Source: DATBLQ01 sp036555325
GTDB taxonomy: Bacteria > Pseudomonadota > Alphaproteobacteria > Rhizobiales > Aestuariivirgaceae
NCBI GenBank assembly: GCA_036555325.1
Contig: DATBLQ010000021.1
Span: 1 to 64,000, forward strand
Reading direction: 5' to 3'
DNA: 64,000 bases
In this document: in pieces, positions 1 to 8,961 of the stretch
How positions within the stretch are numbered: the first letter of the stretch is position 1
How the letters are laid out: each line of letters starts with the position of its first letter
Program-made: the position numbers and the translations under genes
Notes under the pieces: generated by a model
What the model saw: only the letters and a program-made list of their open reading frames with translations
The model's database searches: none
What the model was told of the DNA's origin: nothing

Positions 1-34
1 GAATGTCGCGTATCCAGGGGTAAAAACGCCGGGT

Positions 35-103
35 GGAGCGTTGCCGCTCTGCATGTTTTAAAAAACAGCTGTTTTGCCCTCATCCGCAGGGCGGCAGCGC
101 TCC
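35..103. repeat. Large imperfect inverted repeat (hairpin) upstream of def
   Basis: Bases 35-52 can pair with 86-103 over 18 positions; the only two non-Watson-Crick positions would be G.U pairs in RNA. The 33-base loop carries a perfect 14-bp palindrome, AAAACAGCTGTTTT, at 62-75. A smaller hairpin (GGCTC/GAGCC, 123-136) follows. The structure sits about 110 bases before the def start. It lacks a terminal T-run, so a simple rho-independent terminator is not obvious. It could be the 3' end of an upstream transcript outside the window, a leader element or an intergenic repeat. Confidence 0.5.
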
Positions 104-215
104 TCCTCCTTCTTAAACCGGAGGCTCCAGTGAGCCGGCCGCGATAAACGGCTGTGCTGTCTTAGCGAACGGGCGGCCCATTGACCCTTGATGAACCCTC
201 CCTTATCTGAGGTTC

Positions 216-737
216 ATGGCGATACGCGAGATCATCAAGCTTCCCGACCCCATTCTGAAAAAAGTTTCCAAGCCGGTGGAAGCCGTTACTCCCGACATCC
301 TCGCTCTTCTGGATGAAATGCTCGAGACGATGTATGCCGCCCCCGGTGTCGGTCTTGCCGCGGTGCAGGTCGGCGTGCCGAAACGCCTTGTGGTTGTCGA
401 TACCGCGCGCGATGAAGCGCCGAAGAATCCCCTGTTCTTCATCAATCCTGAAATCATCTGGCTCTCCGAAGAACTCAACGAGCACGAGGAAGGCTGCCTC
501 TCGATCCCCGAAGTCTTCGACAAGGTGAAACGCCCGGCCGAAGTCAGGGTGCGTTTCTTTGATCGCAACGGTGCTGTTCAGGAAATGCATTGCAATGGGC
601 TCCTTGCCACCTGCATTCAGCACGAGATCGATCATTTGAACGGCGTCCTGTTCATTGATCGGCTCTCCAGGCTGAAGCGCAACATGGTCATCAGGAAATT
701 TTCCAAGGCAGCGAAGCGCGAGAAGGCCGACGCGTGA
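216..737 (+). CDS. def: Peptide deformylase
   Basis: Removes the formyl group from the initiator methionine of nascent proteins at the ribosome. All three metal-site motifs are present in the 173-residue protein: GVGLAAVQVG (44-53), EGCLS with the metal ligand Cys94, and QHEIDH (135-140) with His136, Glu137 and His140. Length is normal for a type 1 enzyme. The ATG start has GAGG just upstream (209-212). It overlaps fmt by four bases (GTGA), so the deformylase and the enzyme that adds the formyl group are translationally coupled, a classic arrangement. Confidence 0.97.
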   Translation: MAIREIIKLPDPILKKVSKPVEAVTPDILALLDEMLETMYAAPGVGLAAVQVGVPKRLVVVDTARDEAPKNPLFFINPEIIWLSEELNEHEEGCLSIPEVFDKVKRPAEVRVRFFDRNGAVQEMHCNGLLATCIQHEIDHLNGVLFIDRLSRLKRNMVIRKFSKAAKREKADA

Positions 738-1663
738 GCCTCAAGCTCGTGTTCATGGGCACCCCGGAGTTCGCCTTGCCGACCTTGAGCGCCTTGACCG
801 ATGCCGGGTATGAGATCCTTTCGGTTTTCACCCGGCCTGCGCGCCAGGCGGGCCGTGGGATGCATGAGCGCGCATCTCCCGTTCATCGCTTCGCTCTCGG
901 CGCGGGCTTGCCTGTCGAAACCCCCGACACTTTGCGCAGCTCCGAGAGTCTTGACAAGCTTTCAAAGCTTAAGGCCGATGCCGCTGTTGTCGTAGCCTAT
1001 GGCCTCATCCTGCCGAAAGCCGTGCTCGATGCTCCAAAGCTCGGCAGCTATAACCTGCACGCCTCGCTCCTGCCGCGCTGGCGCGGACCGGCACCGATCA
1101 ACCGCGCCATCATGGCAGGAGATCGCCATACGGGCGTAACGATCATGCGAATGACGGAAGGGCTCGATGAGGGACCGGTTTGCCTTGCGAGAAAGCTGGC
1201 GATCGGTGCCGGCGAGACCGCGGGCGAGTTGCACGACCGGCTGGCGGAAGAGGGTGCCGCGCTGATGCTCGAAGCTCTCCTCAGGCTCTCCCGGGGGACT
1301 CTCGAGCAGACGCCGCAACAGGGGGTTCCCACTTACGCGGCGAAGATTGCCAAATCCGAAACCCGTATCGATTTTTCCAAGCCCGCGCGCGAGGTCCTGC
1401 CCCAGATACATGGCCTTTCGCCTCATCCTGGCGCCTGGACCGAGGTGAACATCGCCGGCAAGTCTCAGCGGTTGAAAATTCTCAAAGCCGAAGCCGTCGA
1501 GGGCAGGGGACCTCCCTCGACGATCATTGATGATGATTTCGCCGTTGCCTGTGCCGATGGCGCGGTGCGGCCGCTGCTGATCCAGCGCGAAGGAAAGGCG
1601 GCCATGGCGCGCGATGCATTCCTGCGCGGATCAGCGCTACGCACCGGCGACCGGCTCCGCTAG
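734..1663 (+). CDS. fmt: Methionyl-tRNA formyltransferase
   Basis: Transfers formyl from 10-formyl-tetrahydrofolate to Met-tRNA(fMet). The 309-residue protein has the N-terminal formyltransferase fold with catalytic Asn107, His109 and Asp145, the SLLPRWRGPAPI signature (111-122) and the C-terminal tRNA-binding domain, at normal length. It starts with GTG, which overlaps the def stop codon (GTGA). truA follows after two bases, so def-fmt-truA reads as one operon. Confidence 0.97.
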   Translation: MSLKLVFMGTPEFALPTLSALTDAGYEILSVFTRPARQAGRGMHERASPVHRFALGAGLPVETPDTLRSSESLDKLSKLKADAAVVVAYGLILPKAVLDAPKLGSYNLHASLLPRWRGPAPINRAIMAGDRHTGVTIMRMTEGLDEGPVCLARKLAIGAGETAGELHDRLAEEGAALMLEALLRLSRGTLEQTPQQGVPTYAAKIAKSETRIDFSKPAREVLPQIHGLSPHPGAWTEVNIAGKSQRLKILKAEAVEGRGPPSTIIDDDFAVACADGAVRPLLIQREGKAAMARDAFLRGSALRTGDRLR

Positions 1664-1665
1664 CC

Positions 1666-2415
1666 ATGCCGCGCTATCGCATCACCGTCGAATATGACGG
1701 CACCCCCTTCGTCGGCTGGCAGGTGCAGATCAACGGCCGCAGTGTTTCAGGCACCATTGCCGAGGCGCTCGCGCAGCTGACCGGAAACGAAATCGCCGTT
1801 TATGGCGCCGGCCGCACCGATAGTGGCGTTCATGCCCTCGCTCAGGTCGCTCATTTCGATCTTGAGGCCGCCTGGGACCCGCTCAAGCTTCGTGACGGTC
1901 TGAATGCGTGCGTCAGGCCTCACCCGATAGCCATTCTGCACGCAGCCGAGGTCAGCGAAGACTTCCATGCTCGCTATAGCGCGATCGGCCGCCACTATGT
2001 TTATCGCATCGTCAACCGGCGCGCTCCGCTGGCGCTCGAGGGGAACCGCGCATGGCACGTCAGCGTGCCGCTCGATGCTCTGGCCATGCAGGAAGCAGCT
2101 CATCCTCTTGTCGGCCGGCATGACTTCACCACCTTTCGATCCACCGAATGCCAGGCGGCTTCAGCGGTGAAAACGCTGAATAGCCTGACCGTCACGCAGC
2201 AAGGTGATCTTATCGAGATTACCGCCTCGGCAAGGTCGTTCTTGCACAACCAGGTGCGCTCGATGGTCGGCTCTCTCAAGTTTGTTGGCGAAGGCAAGTG
2301 GCGCGCGTCCGATCTCATGCACGCGCTTGAAGCACGGGATCGTTCCGCCTGCGGCCCTGTTGCTCCGCCCCACGGCCTCTACCTGCAGCGGGTTGATTAC
2401 GGCGACCCGAAATAG
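1666..2415 (+). CDS. truA: tRNA pseudouridine(38-40) synthase TruA
   Basis: Isomerises uridines 38-40 in the tRNA anticodon arm. The 249-residue protein has the catalytic Asp52 in the motif GAGRTDSGVHALAQ, plus the downstream HDFTTF and RSFLHNQVRSMVG blocks typical of TruA. It is the third gene of def-fmt-truA. Its 3' end overlaps the convergent dapE by 19 bases (2397-2415). Confidence 0.96.
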   Translation: MPRYRITVEYDGTPFVGWQVQINGRSVSGTIAEALAQLTGNEIAVYGAGRTDSGVHALAQVAHFDLEAAWDPLKLRDGLNACVRPHPIAILHAAEVSEDFHARYSAIGRHYVYRIVNRRAPLALEGNRAWHVSVPLDALAMQEAAHPLVGRHDFTTFRSTECQAASAVKTLNSLTVTQQGDLIEITASARSFLHNQVRSMVGSLKFVGEGKWRASDLMHALEARDRSACGPVAPPHGLYLQRVDYGDPK

Positions 2416-3557
2416 CTCTGCAGGACCTCCTGGTAGATATCCTTGATCCCCACGAGTTCTTCGATCGGGATGCATTCATCCACTTGATGAATCGTAGCGC
2501 TCCTCGGCCCGAACTCGATCACCGGGCAATAGTTCGTAATGAACCGCGCATCCGATGTTCCCCCCGAGGTGGAGAGCCTTGGCTCAACACCGGTCACCTT
2601 ATGGACGGCTTTTCGCGCCACATCCACGAACGCGCCGGGGCTTGTCAGGAACGCCTCCGCCGTCCCTCCGAAGAGACACTCGATTTCACCGCCCATCTTC
2701 GCCTTCACGCTTTGCGCTTCTTTCTCTATCCACTGTCCGATGCTGTCAGCCGTGTGCAGGGGATTGAACCGGATGTTCACCTGCGCTTGCGCTTTCGCCG
2801 GGATGATGTTGGTCGCCGGGTTCCCCACATCGACGCTGGTAATGGCCAGATGCGAAGGTTCGAACTGATGCGTCCCTTCATCGAGCCGGTGGTGCGCCAG
2901 CCGGTCCAACAGACGCACGAGCTTCGGGATAGGATTGTCCGCAAGCTGCGGATAGGCGGAATGGCCCTGACGCCCCTTAACCGTGATCGTGGCGTTCATG
3001 CTCCCTCGTCGGCCGATTTTGATCATGTCGCCCAGTCGCTCATCGCACGTGGGCTCTCCAACCAGGCAGTGATCTGGGATGCGCCCTTGTTCCTCGAGCC
3101 ACGTCAGCACCTTCACCGTGCCGTTGATCGCCGGACCTTCTTCATCGCCCGTAAGCAGGAGGGAGATGGAGCCCTGAAACGCGCCTTTGCGGGCTTCGAT
3201 GAAATCGCTTGCCGCCGCCATGAAGGCGGCGATGGATCCTTTCATGTCGCGCGCGCCGCGCCCATAGATCGCCCCGTTGTCGATCTCGCCGCCGAACGGG
3301 GAGTGTCGCCAGCTTTTCTCATCCCCCGGCGGCACCACGTCCGTATGTCCGGCAAAGCAGAAGTGCGGAGCGTCTGTTCCGTAAACGGCGAACAGGTTTT
3401 CGACATCGGGCGTGCCGGTCTCGCTGAATTTGAGCCGCTCCCCGCGAAATCCCTTTTCCCTCATCAGCTCTTCGACCAGCCCAAGGGCTCCTCCCTCCTC
3501 GGGCGTGACCGTTTGGCACGCAATGAGCCTCTGAAGGATGGGGACAGGGTCGGTCAT
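2397..3557 (-). CDS. dapE: Succinyl-diaminopimelate desuccinylase
   Basis: Hydrolyses N-succinyl-LL-diaminopimelate in the succinylase branch of lysine and peptidoglycan precursor synthesis. The 386-residue M20 metallopeptidase has dizinc ligands visible as H71-x-D73, D104 and the Glu139/Glu140 pair in TGDEEGPA. RRGSMN and the GGTSDARF motif near the C-terminus are DapE-specific and separate it from the paralogue ArgE at 45969-47138. It is the last gene of the minus-strand run and starts directly after the DUF805 gene. Confidence 0.95.
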   Translation of the reverse strand: MTDPVPILQRLIACQTVTPEEGGALGLVEELMREKGFRGERLKFSETGTPDVENLFAVYGTDAPHFCFAGHTDVVPPGDEKSWRHSPFGGEIDNGAIYGRGARDMKGSIAAFMAAASDFIEARKGAFQGSISLLLTGDEEGPAINGTVKVLTWLEEQGRIPDHCLVGEPTCDERLGDMIKIGRRGSMNATITVKGRQGHSAYPQLADNPIPKLVRLLDRLAHHRLDEGTHQFEPSHLAITSVDVGNPATNIIPAKAQAQVNIRFNPLHTADSIGQWIEKEAQSVKAKMGGEIECLFGGTAEAFLTSPGAFVDVARKAVHKVTGVEPRLSTSGGTSDARFITNYCPVIEFGPRSATIHQVDECIPIEELVGIKDIYQEVLQSYFGSP

Positions 3558-3944
3558 TCAAGTCCCCGCCAGCGGATCGGAACCGAAGCGGTTAGGGCCT
3601 TCGGTTCCCGGCATGCAGCCGCATTCGACCAGAATCCAGATTCCGCCGATGAATGGCACAAGCGAAATGAGCGACCACCACCCGGATTTGTCGCGGTCAT
3701 GCCAGCGCTTCGCCAGCACCGCAAGCGTCGCCAGGGTAATGACAACTGCCAGGAGAAAATAGAGAAGCCATGCGCCGGGTGCCGCTACCGGCCACACGTT
3801 TCCTGCGGAATAGTCGATGCCGAACAGTGTCGCCACGACAATGTTGAGGATGATATAAAGAATCCACAAGGCGATGACTCCCACCCAGAATTTGGCCCTG
3901 TTGATGCGGCCCTCGAAACTTGTAAGAAGCCATCGCCAATCCAT
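3558..3944 (-). CDS. DUF805 family small membrane protein
   Basis: Integral inner-membrane protein of unknown function, 128 residues from the chosen start. The DUF805 pattern is clear: FEGRINRAKFW near the start, RWHDRDKSGWW in the middle and a PGTEGPNRFGSDP tail, with about three membrane spans. I chose the internal ATG at 3944 because AGGAGG lies five to ten bases upstream; an in-frame start at 4028 would overlap dapD and has no better ribosome site. It lies between dapD and dapE, but nothing ties it to lysine synthesis. Confidence 0.85.
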   Translation of the reverse strand: MDWRWLLTSFEGRINRAKFWVGVIALWILYIILNIVVATLFGIDYSAGNVWPVAAPGAWLLYFLLAVVITLATLAVLAKRWHDRDKSGWWSLISLVPFIGGIWILVECGCMPGTEGPNRFGSDPLAGT

Positions 3945-3975
3945 CTGTTCCTCCTCGACAAAGGCATAGTCCCGA

Positions 3976-4815
3976 TCAGTCGCGTAAGAGTTCGTTGATC
4001 GAGGTCTTCGACCGGGTTTTTTCGTCAACCCGTTTCACGATGACGGCGCAATAGAGGCTGGGGCCGGGCTCGTTTCCGATCATTCGTCCTGGCAAGCTGC
4101 CTGACACGACCACCGAGTAGGGCGGCACTCTGCCCATGAAAACCTCCCCGCTCTCCCGGTCGATGATCTTCGTCGAGGCGCCGATGAACACCCCCATCGA
4201 GATCACCGATCCTTCTCCCACGATGACGCCTTCAACGATCTCCGACCGAGCGCCGATGAAGCAATTGTCCTCGATGATCGTCGGGCTCGCCTGCAACGGT
4301 TCGAGCACTCCGCCGATGCCTGCCCCGCCCGATAGATGCACATTCCTGCCAATCTGCGCGCAGGAGCCAACCGTCGCCCAGGTATCTACCAGCGTGCCTG
4401 AATCGACATAGGCGCCGAGATTGACGAATGACGGCATCAGGATGACGCTGGGTGCGATGTAGGCCGAATGCCGGACAATGCAGTTGGGCACCGCCCGAAA
4501 GCCCGCCTTGCGAAAACGCCGAGCGTCCCAGCCTTCCAATTTTGATGGCACCTTGTCCCACCATTTGGCGCCCCCGGGACCGTTGCCGATCAGTTTCATG
4601 TCGTTGAGTCGGAAGGACAACAGCACGGCTTTCTTCAGCCATTGGTTTACCTGCCAGGTCTCGCCGATCTTCTCAGCGACCCTCAGCTTGCCTTCATCCA
4701 GAAGATCGAGCGCAACATCGACGGCTTTGCGCAATCGCCCCTTGGTCTTGCTGCTGATGCTCGTCCGCTGCTCGTAGGCCTCATCGATGATTGATTGGAG
4801 CTCGGCCACTTTCAT
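3976..4815 (-). CDS. dapD: Tetrahydrodipicolinate N-succinyltransferase
   Basis: Uses succinyl-CoA to acylate tetrahydrodipicolinate, the first step of the succinylase route to diaminopimelate. The 279-residue protein has an N-terminal helical domain, then left-handed beta-helix hexapeptide repeats from about residue 115 (VNLGAYVDSGTLVDTWATVG; GGAGIGGVLEP; VSGSLPG). Its ATG overlaps the stop of the upstream nucleotidase (ATGA). Together with dapE it gives two of the pathway steps in this run. Confidence 0.97.
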   Translation of the reverse strand: MKVAELQSIIDEAYEQRTSISSKTKGRLRKAVDVALDLLDEGKLRVAEKIGETWQVNQWLKKAVLLSFRLNDMKLIGNGPGGAKWWDKVPSKLEGWDARRFRKAGFRAVPNCIVRHSAYIAPSVILMPSFVNLGAYVDSGTLVDTWATVGSCAQIGRNVHLSGGAGIGGVLEPLQASPTIIEDNCFIGARSEIVEGVIVGEGSVISMGVFIGASTKIIDRESGEVFMGRVPPYSVVVSGSLPGRMIGNEPGPSLYCAVIVKRVDEKTRSKTSINELLRD

Positions 4816-5531
4816 GCTGCCGGCGCTCCGGACTTGGCCTTAAGCGAAACCGCCAGCGCCCCGAGAAACCCGGCAAGGTTGCCGGTGACATGATCGACGA
4901 AGGGAGTGGCGCCCAAGTCTCCCAGTTCAGCGTTCAGCCGATCGATATCGGAAGCTCCCCCCGACTGCACCAAAACGGTGGTCATGCCGAGTTCATGCGG
5001 CAGCTCGAGATTGCGGGCGATGTCCTCGAACATCGCAGCACGCCGCGGCGCGATGCCGGTTTGCCTGATGAATTTCATGTAGGGCTCCCGTTGCGGCTTT
5101 GGAATGAAATCGCAGTGAACGATATCGACAACTTCATCCACGAGCTGGCTGATGCCCAGTCGTTCGAGCACCTTCAGGGCGTGGTAGCAGGTGCCATTTG
5201 TGAAAACGAGCTTTCTGCCCGGCAACTGCCCGATTGCCGAAGCAAGATCGGGGCAGGGGGGAACTATCGAATGATCGATGTCGTGCACGAACTCAAGAAA
5301 GCCGTGCGGTTCTATGCCGTAGATCGTCATCAAGCCGCGCAGCGTGGTTCCGTGCTCGTAGAAGAACGACTTCTGGATACGCTTGGCCTCGACCTTGTCG
5401 ACATTGAGCAGTTCGCAGATGTAATCGCCCATGCGCTGGTCGATCTGGTCGAACACCCGGCAGGTTGCCGGATAGAGCGTGTTGTCCAGATCGAACACCC
5501 AGTTCTCGACATGCTCGAATCCACGGTTCAT
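4812..5531 (-). CDS. HAD-family pyrimidine 5'-nucleotidase
   Basis: Predicted phosphatase of nucleoside monophosphates. The 239-residue HAD protein has motif I as DLDNTLYP (residues 14-21), motif II in VFTNGT, a conserved Lys in FIPKPQREPYMKF and motif III in MFEDIARN. The YPATC and MGDYI environment is typical of the pyrimidine 5'-nucleotidase subfamily found in alphaproteobacteria. It is overlapped by argB upstream and dapD downstream, so it is co-transcribed with amino-acid synthesis genes. True substrate is not shown by the sequence. Confidence 0.85.
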   Translation of the reverse strand: MNRGFEHVENWVFDLDNTLYPATCRVFDQIDQRMGDYICELLNVDKVEAKRIQKSFFYEHGTTLRGLMTIYGIEPHGFLEFVHDIDHSIVPPCPDLASAIGQLPGRKLVFTNGTCYHALKVLERLGISQLVDEVVDIVHCDFIPKPQREPYMKFIRQTGIAPRRAAMFEDIARNLELPHELGMTTVLVQSGGASDIDRLNAELGDLGATPFVDHVTGNLAGFLGALAVSLKAKSGAPAA

Positions 5532-6439
5532 TCGCCCGTCCTTGAAATGCGCGTGCCGATCCCGTGCGGAGTAAAGAGTTCCAATAATACGCAGTGCGGC
5601 ACCCTCCCGTCGACGATGACCACGCCCTCCACTCCTCCTTCAACCACGCTGACGCAGCTTTCAACCTTCGGAATCATGCCGCCGGTGATGGTGCCGTCGG
5701 CGATCAGCTTTGGCACCTGCTCCAGCGTGAGCTCTTCTATCAGCTGCTTGCGGCTGTCGAGCACGCCGGCGACGTCGGTCAGCAGCAGCAGCCGTTTGGC
5801 CTTCATGGCAATGGCAATGGCACCTGCCGCCGTGTCGGCATTGATATTATATGTCTCCCCGTCTCTGCCAAGGCCGATCGGCGCCACCACTGGAATGGCG
5901 TCGCTATGGATGATCGTGTTGAGCAGTCCCGGATTGACGGAATTGGGCTCCCCGACAAAACCGAAATCCAGAATTTTCGTTTCCCCCGTTTCGCTGTCGG
6001 TCCGTGTCCGGCTCATGCGCTCCGCAATCAAAAGCTTGCCGTCCTTGCCCGATATCCCCACCGCTTTCCCGCCGGCCTGCTGAATGCTGTTCACGATGCT
6101 TTTGTTGATCGAGCCGGCGAGCACCATCTCCACGATTTCCATCGTCGCCTTGTCCGTAACCCGCAATCCGTCGACGAAGTCCGACTTCACTTGCAGTTTG
6201 TCCAGCATGCGGTTGATCTGCGGACCCCCGCCGTGGACGACGATCGGATTGATGCCGCACTGCTTCAGAAGGACGATATCGCTGGCGAACCGCTTCGCGA
6301 GGCCCGGGTCGACCATGGCGTGGCCGCCATATTTGACCACCACGACTTCCTCATCGTACCGCTGCATGAAGGGCAGCGCTTCCGATAGAATCCGGGCCGT
6401 GTCGGCAATTGAAACCTGCTCAACCTCGCTGTCCATCAA
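5528..6439 (-). CDS. argB: Acetylglutamate kinase
   Basis: Phosphorylates N-acetylglutamate, the second step of arginine synthesis. The 303-residue protein shows VVKYGGHAM near the N-terminus (phosphate-binding Lys and glycines), VHGGGPQI for acetylglutamate binding, NINAD for nucleotide binding and GGMIPKVESC near the end. The N-terminal helix of about 25 residues before the kinase core is the type seen in hexameric, arginine-inhibited forms; feedback inhibition is an inference. It overlaps the nucleotidase by four bases. Confidence 0.96.
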   Translation of the reverse strand: MMDSEVEQVSIADTARILSEALPFMQRYDEEVVVVKYGGHAMVDPGLAKRFASDIVLLKQCGINPIVVHGGGPQINRMLDKLQVKSDFVDGLRVTDKATMEIVEMVLAGSINKSIVNSIQQAGGKAVGISGKDGKLLIAERMSRTRTDSETGETKILDFGFVGEPNSVNPGLLNTIIHSDAIPVVAPIGLGRDGETYNINADTAAGAIAIAMKAKRLLLLTDVAGVLDSRKQLIEELTLEQVPKLIADGTITGGMIPKVESCVSVVEGGVEGVVIVDGRVPHCVLLELFTPHGIGTRISRTGE

Positions 6440-6504
6440 GGATCCAGTTCAAAACGCACTCGAACGCAATCGCTTATAGCCGAAGCGCTGCCGAAGCCAA
6501 GGAA

Positions 6505-7158
6505 CTATTGTTGCGCGTCTGGAACCATGCTCGCGATCTCCGCCCTGAGATCGGCGATGCCGTCGCCCCTCTTGCTCGACGTGACAATGAGCTCTGGATG
6601 CGCGGCCGGTCGCTTGGCCACCGCGCGTCTGGTTGCCGAGCACACTCTGTCGAGATCGCCTCGGGTGCATTTGTCCGCCTTTGTCAAAACGATTTGGTAG
6701 CTCACCGCTGCCTCATCGAGAAGCTTCAGTGTTTCGATGTCCACCGGTTTGAGCCCGTGGCGCGCATCGACAAGGATAAAGACTCGCCGCAATCCTGCCC
6801 GCCCCTGGAGATAATCGCGGATCAGCCGTTGCCAGGCCGCGACCGCCGATTTCCCCGCTTCCGCATGGCCATAGCCTGGCAGATCGACGATGGCGAGCCT
6901 GCCATTTCCGGCGATGAAATAATTAAGCTCCCGTGTACGCCCCGGCCGGTTGGATGCACGCGCCAGTTGGCGCCGTCCGGCGAGCGCGTTGATGAGCGAG
7001 GACTTGCCCGAGTTCGACCTCCCGCCGAAAGCAACCTCGACCGCAAAAGCCTCCGGCAGCTGCTCGACCTTGGCGACTCCCATGCGGAACTCGATCGGTC
7101 CGGCAAACAGCTTGCGCCCCGCCTCGATGTCGTTCTGAGATGGTGACCTTGCCGCCAT
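6505..7158 (-). CDS. engB: Ribosome biogenesis GTP-binding protein EngB (YsxC/YihA)
   Basis: Essential GTPase acting in large-subunit assembly. The 217-residue protein has the G1 loop GGRSNSGKSS, G3 in VDLPGYG and G4 as LTKADK. An N-terminal extension of about 45 residues precedes G1. It lies 18 bases downstream of yidC and 65 bases before argB. Confidence 0.95.
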   Translation of the reverse strand: MAARSPSQNDIEAGRKLFAGPIEFRMGVAKVEQLPEAFAVEVAFGGRSNSGKSSLINALAGRRQLARASNRPGRTRELNYFIAGNGRLAIVDLPGYGHAEAGKSAVAAWQRLIRDYLQGRAGLRRVFILVDARHGLKPVDIETLKLLDEAAVSYQIVLTKADKCTRGDLDRVCSATRRAVAKRPAAHPELIVTSSKRGDGIADLRAEIASMVPDAQQ

Positions 7159-7176
7159 CGGAGAGAACGGCCGGCG

Positions 7177-8961
7177 CTATCCCGTCCGCCGGTTGAGAAA
7201 CGGCAGGCTCGCCCTGACATTGCCGAGGAAGTCGACCTTCACTCCTTGCCGCTTCATGATCAACGTCTGCTGGATGATCGAGAGCGTATTGTTCCATGCC
7301 CAGTAAATCACGAGCCCCGCCGGAAAACTCGCCAGCATGAAGGTGAAGATCAGCGGCATCCAGTTGAAGATAGTCGCCTGCACGGGGTCTGGCGGCGCCG
7401 GGTTGAGCCGCATCTGCATCCACATCGTGATGCCCATGATGATCGGCCAGATGCCGACAAAGAGGAGCGCAGGCGGGTCCCACGGGATGAGTCCGAAAAG
7501 ATTGAACAGGCTCGTCGGATCAGGTGCCGACAGATCCTTGATCCAGCCGTAGAATGGCGCGTGCCGCATCTCGATCGTGACGAACAGCACCTTGTAGAGG
7601 GCGAAGAATACCGGGATCTGGATAAAAATCGGCAAGCATCCCGACAAGGGCGAGACCTTCTCCTTTTTGTAGAGCTCCATCAGCTCTTGCTGCTGTTTCA
7701 TCCTGTCGTCCGGATAAAGCTGCTTCAACCGCTCCATCTCTGGCTGCAGCTTCTTCATTTTGCTCATCGACTCGTACGATTTGTTCGCCAGCGGAAAGAA
7801 CACGAGCTTGATGAGCACCGTCACGATGAGAATGGCGATGCCGAAATTGCCGACCATCTTGTAAAAAAGCTCGAGCAGCCAGAACAGCGGCTTGGTGAGG
7901 AAGTAGAACCAGCCCCAGTCGATGATCAGATCGAACCGATCGATCTTCAGGTCATCCTTGTAGGCATCGACGAGCTGCACCACCTTGGCGCCGGCGAAAA
8001 TCCGGCCTTCGAAACTTGCCTTCCCTCCCGGCGGTGCCGCGATGCCCTCCTTGCCGATGAAATCGGCCTGAAAGTTGCCCTTCTCCCCGCTCGCCTGATG
8101 CCGGAAGGATCCATCGATTGCCGTTGTCTGCCCGGGAATGAGCGCCACCGCCCAATATTTGTCGGTGATGCCAAGCCACCCCCCGGTTGAAGGCGTCGTG
8201 ATCGTGTTCTGATCTTCCTTGAGATCCCCGTAATCGACTTCCTCGAGTTTCCCCTGCAGCACGCCGAGCAGGCCCTCATGCAGGATGTAGAAATGCGCCG
8301 TCTTCGGTTCTCCGACGCGCACCACCCGCGCGTAAGGATAAAGCGTCGCCGGCTGCTGAGTGTTGTTCTCTACCTCCTGGCGGACGGTGAACATGTAGTT
8401 CTCGTCCACTGTTATGGTCTTGTGAAAAACAAGACCTTGGCCATTGTCATGCTTAAGCCGCACGGGCGTTTCTGGCGTAAGTGTCGCTCCCTCTTCCAGG
8501 CTCCACAGGGTTTGTGAATCGGGAACCTTGAGGTTTGCCGTCCCAGCCGCCGTCCAGCCGTTTTCGGCGAGATAGGGATGCTCGCTGCCAAGCGGCGACA
8601 AGAGAGTGATAGTTGGGCTGCTGCGGTCGACCGTTTCGTTATAGCGCTTCAGTTTGAGATCATCGAGCTGCGCCCCTTTCAGATTGATCGACCCCGAAAG
8701 CGAGGGCGTGTCGATCGGCACCCGCGGCGAGGTCTGAATAACCTGCTCGCGCGGCTCAACCCTCGCACTGGTGCTGGGCGCCTGCGCAACGCCTCCGGGC
8801 CGCGGCATCACTCCGGGCTGCGGGGGTGCTTCACTTTGTTGCGCTTCCTGTTGAGTTTCGCGCTGCTCCTTGATTTGCGGACCGGCATAGAAATATTGCC
8901 AAGCGAAAATGATCAGCGACGATAGGATGATGGCGAGGATGAGATTCTTGCTGTCGGTCAT
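7177..8961 (-). CDS. yidC: Membrane protein insertase YidC
   Basis: Inserts and folds inner-membrane proteins alone or with SecYEG. The 594-residue protein has an N-terminal membrane anchor (residues 5-25), a proline-rich linker, a large periplasmic domain to about residue 340 and a C-terminal 5-span insertase core with LFYKMVGNFGIAIL and SPLSGCLPIFIQIPVFFALY. The cytoplasmic hairpin (MSKMKKLQPEMERLKQLY) carries the expected charges. The ATG overlaps the rnpA stop. Confidence 0.97.
   Translation of the reverse strand: MTDSKNLILAIILSSLIIFAWQYFYAGPQIKEQRETQQEAQQSEAPPQPGVMPRPGGVAQAPSTSARVEPREQVIQTSPRVPIDTPSLSGSINLKGAQLDDLKLKRYNETVDRSSPTITLLSPLGSEHPYLAENGWTAAGTANLKVPDSQTLWSLEEGATLTPETPVRLKHDNGQGLVFHKTITVDENYMFTVRQEVENNTQQPATLYPYARVVRVGEPKTAHFYILHEGLLGVLQGKLEEVDYGDLKEDQNTITTPSTGGWLGITDKYWAVALIPGQTTAIDGSFRHQASGEKGNFQADFIGKEGIAAPPGGKASFEGRIFAGAKVVQLVDAYKDDLKIDRFDLIIDWGWFYFLTKPLFWLLELFYKMVGNFGIAILIVTVLIKLVFFPLANKSYESMSKMKKLQPEMERLKQLYPDDRMKQQQELMELYKKEKVSPLSGCLPIFIQIPVFFALYKVLFVTIEMRHAPFYGWIKDLSAPDPTSLFNLFGLIPWDPPALLFVGIWPIIMGITMWMQMRLNPAPPDPVQATIFNWMPLIFTFMLASFPAGLVIYWAWNNTLSIIQQTLIMKRQGVKVDFLGNVRASLPFLNRRTG

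Noticed and set aside
2484..3998. 504-codon open frame on the plus strand opposite dapE and the DUF805 gene
   Set aside because: Pure antisense shadow of two well-supported genes; low-complexity Arg/His/Pro-rich composition and no ribosome site.
4791..6083. 430-codon plus-strand open frame opposite the nucleotidase and argB
   Set aside because: Antisense of two real genes with clear motifs; no recognisable domain.
7246..8190. 314-codon plus-strand open frame opposite yidC
   Set aside because: Antisense shadow; composition reflects yidC codon bias.
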